Shown here: positions 13,686 through 13,730 of the stretch, one piece after another | How positions within the stretch are numbered: position 1 is the stretch's first letter | Layout of the letters: each line of letters opens with the position of its first letter | Assembly: GCA_020053155.1 (NCBI GenBank) | Contig: JAGVNS010000057.1 | Span: forward strand, 1 to 13,730 | DNA from: Nitrososphaerota archaeon | GTDB taxonomy: Archaea > Iainarchaeota > Iainarchaeia > Iainarchaeales > VGJJ01 | Reading direction: 5' to 3' | DNA length: 13,730 nucleotides | Translations under genes and position numbers: made by a program | Notes under the pieces: model-generated | What the model was told of the DNA's origin: nothing | The model's database searches: none | What the model saw: only the letters and a program-made list of their open reading frames with translations

Positions 13686-13730
13686 ATGGATGCCAAACTG
13701 TACATCAAAGTGGGTCATAACGCGGACCAC
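13686..13730 (+). CDS. Start of an unknown gene, cut by the window edge
   Basis: Fifteen open codons from the ATG at 13686, beginning MDAKLYIKVG. The start is supported by the GGAGGT at 13670-13675 and by the TATA element at 13652-13663. Too short to assign a family. It may be the partner of the preceding 111-residue protein. Confidence 0.6.
   Translation, partial: MDAKLYIKVGHNADH

Overview
The window looks archaeal. Seven of the eight genes have a visible start region. Four of them carry an AT-rich TATA-like octamer centred about 25-28 nt upstream of the start codon with no Shine-Dalgarno site, which is the layout of archaeal leaderless mRNAs; a fifth (11744) fits at about 29 nt. The clearest Shine-Dalgarno sequence sits before the downstream gene of a likely pair at the right edge. 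Possible gene ends are short T-runs rather than bacterial hairpins. The large surface proteins are anchored by an N-terminal membrane segment and carry many N-glycosylation sequons. A DPANN-type lineage (for example Diapherotrites-like) is my guess from the style of the surface proteins; it is inference and cannot be proven from this window.

Layout from left to right. Positions 1-318 (minus) hold the 5' part of a CobO-type corrinoid adenosyltransferase gene. Positions 424-7884 (minus) hold one giant gene, about 2,486 codons, for a single-pass surface protein with carboxypeptidase-regulatory/Ig-like repeats, a PA14-like module, a von Willebrand A-like domain and a cysteine-containing C-terminal part. 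Positions 7936-8934 (minus) encode a beta-CASP metallo-beta-lactamase exonuclease related to the bacterial ligase-associated exonucleases. Positions 9068-10060 (plus) encode a divergent Ldh_2-family (malate/L-lactate dehydrogenase-like) oxidoreductase. Positions 10156-11241 (plus) encode a cytoplasmic coiled-coil protein. It meets tail to tail, with a 9-nt overlap, a small single-pass membrane protein (11233-11694, minus). That gene is divergent from a 509-residue single-pass surface protein (11744-13273, plus), and the two seem to share one TATA element. Positions 13329-13664 (plus) encode a small protein with a W-V-x-V-x-R-Y-D core, followed by the first 15 codons of another gene (13686 to the edge).

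Functionally, three of the eight genes encode N-terminally anchored extracellular proteins, so this is largely a cell-surface locus with housekeeping metabolism and nucleic-acid genes interspersed. Most genes look monocistronic with their own promoters. There is no noncoding stretch longer than 300 nt; the longest gaps are 133 nt (8935-9067), 105 nt (319-423) and 95 nt (10061-10155). I saw no tRNA, rRNA, CRISPR array, insertion sequence or attachment site. The most notable points are the giant VWA-bearing protein, an Ldh_2 enzyme lacking the usual catalytic residues, an identical promoter element at identical spacing before two separate genes, and a 49-nt divergent promoter built on one near-symmetric TATA box.
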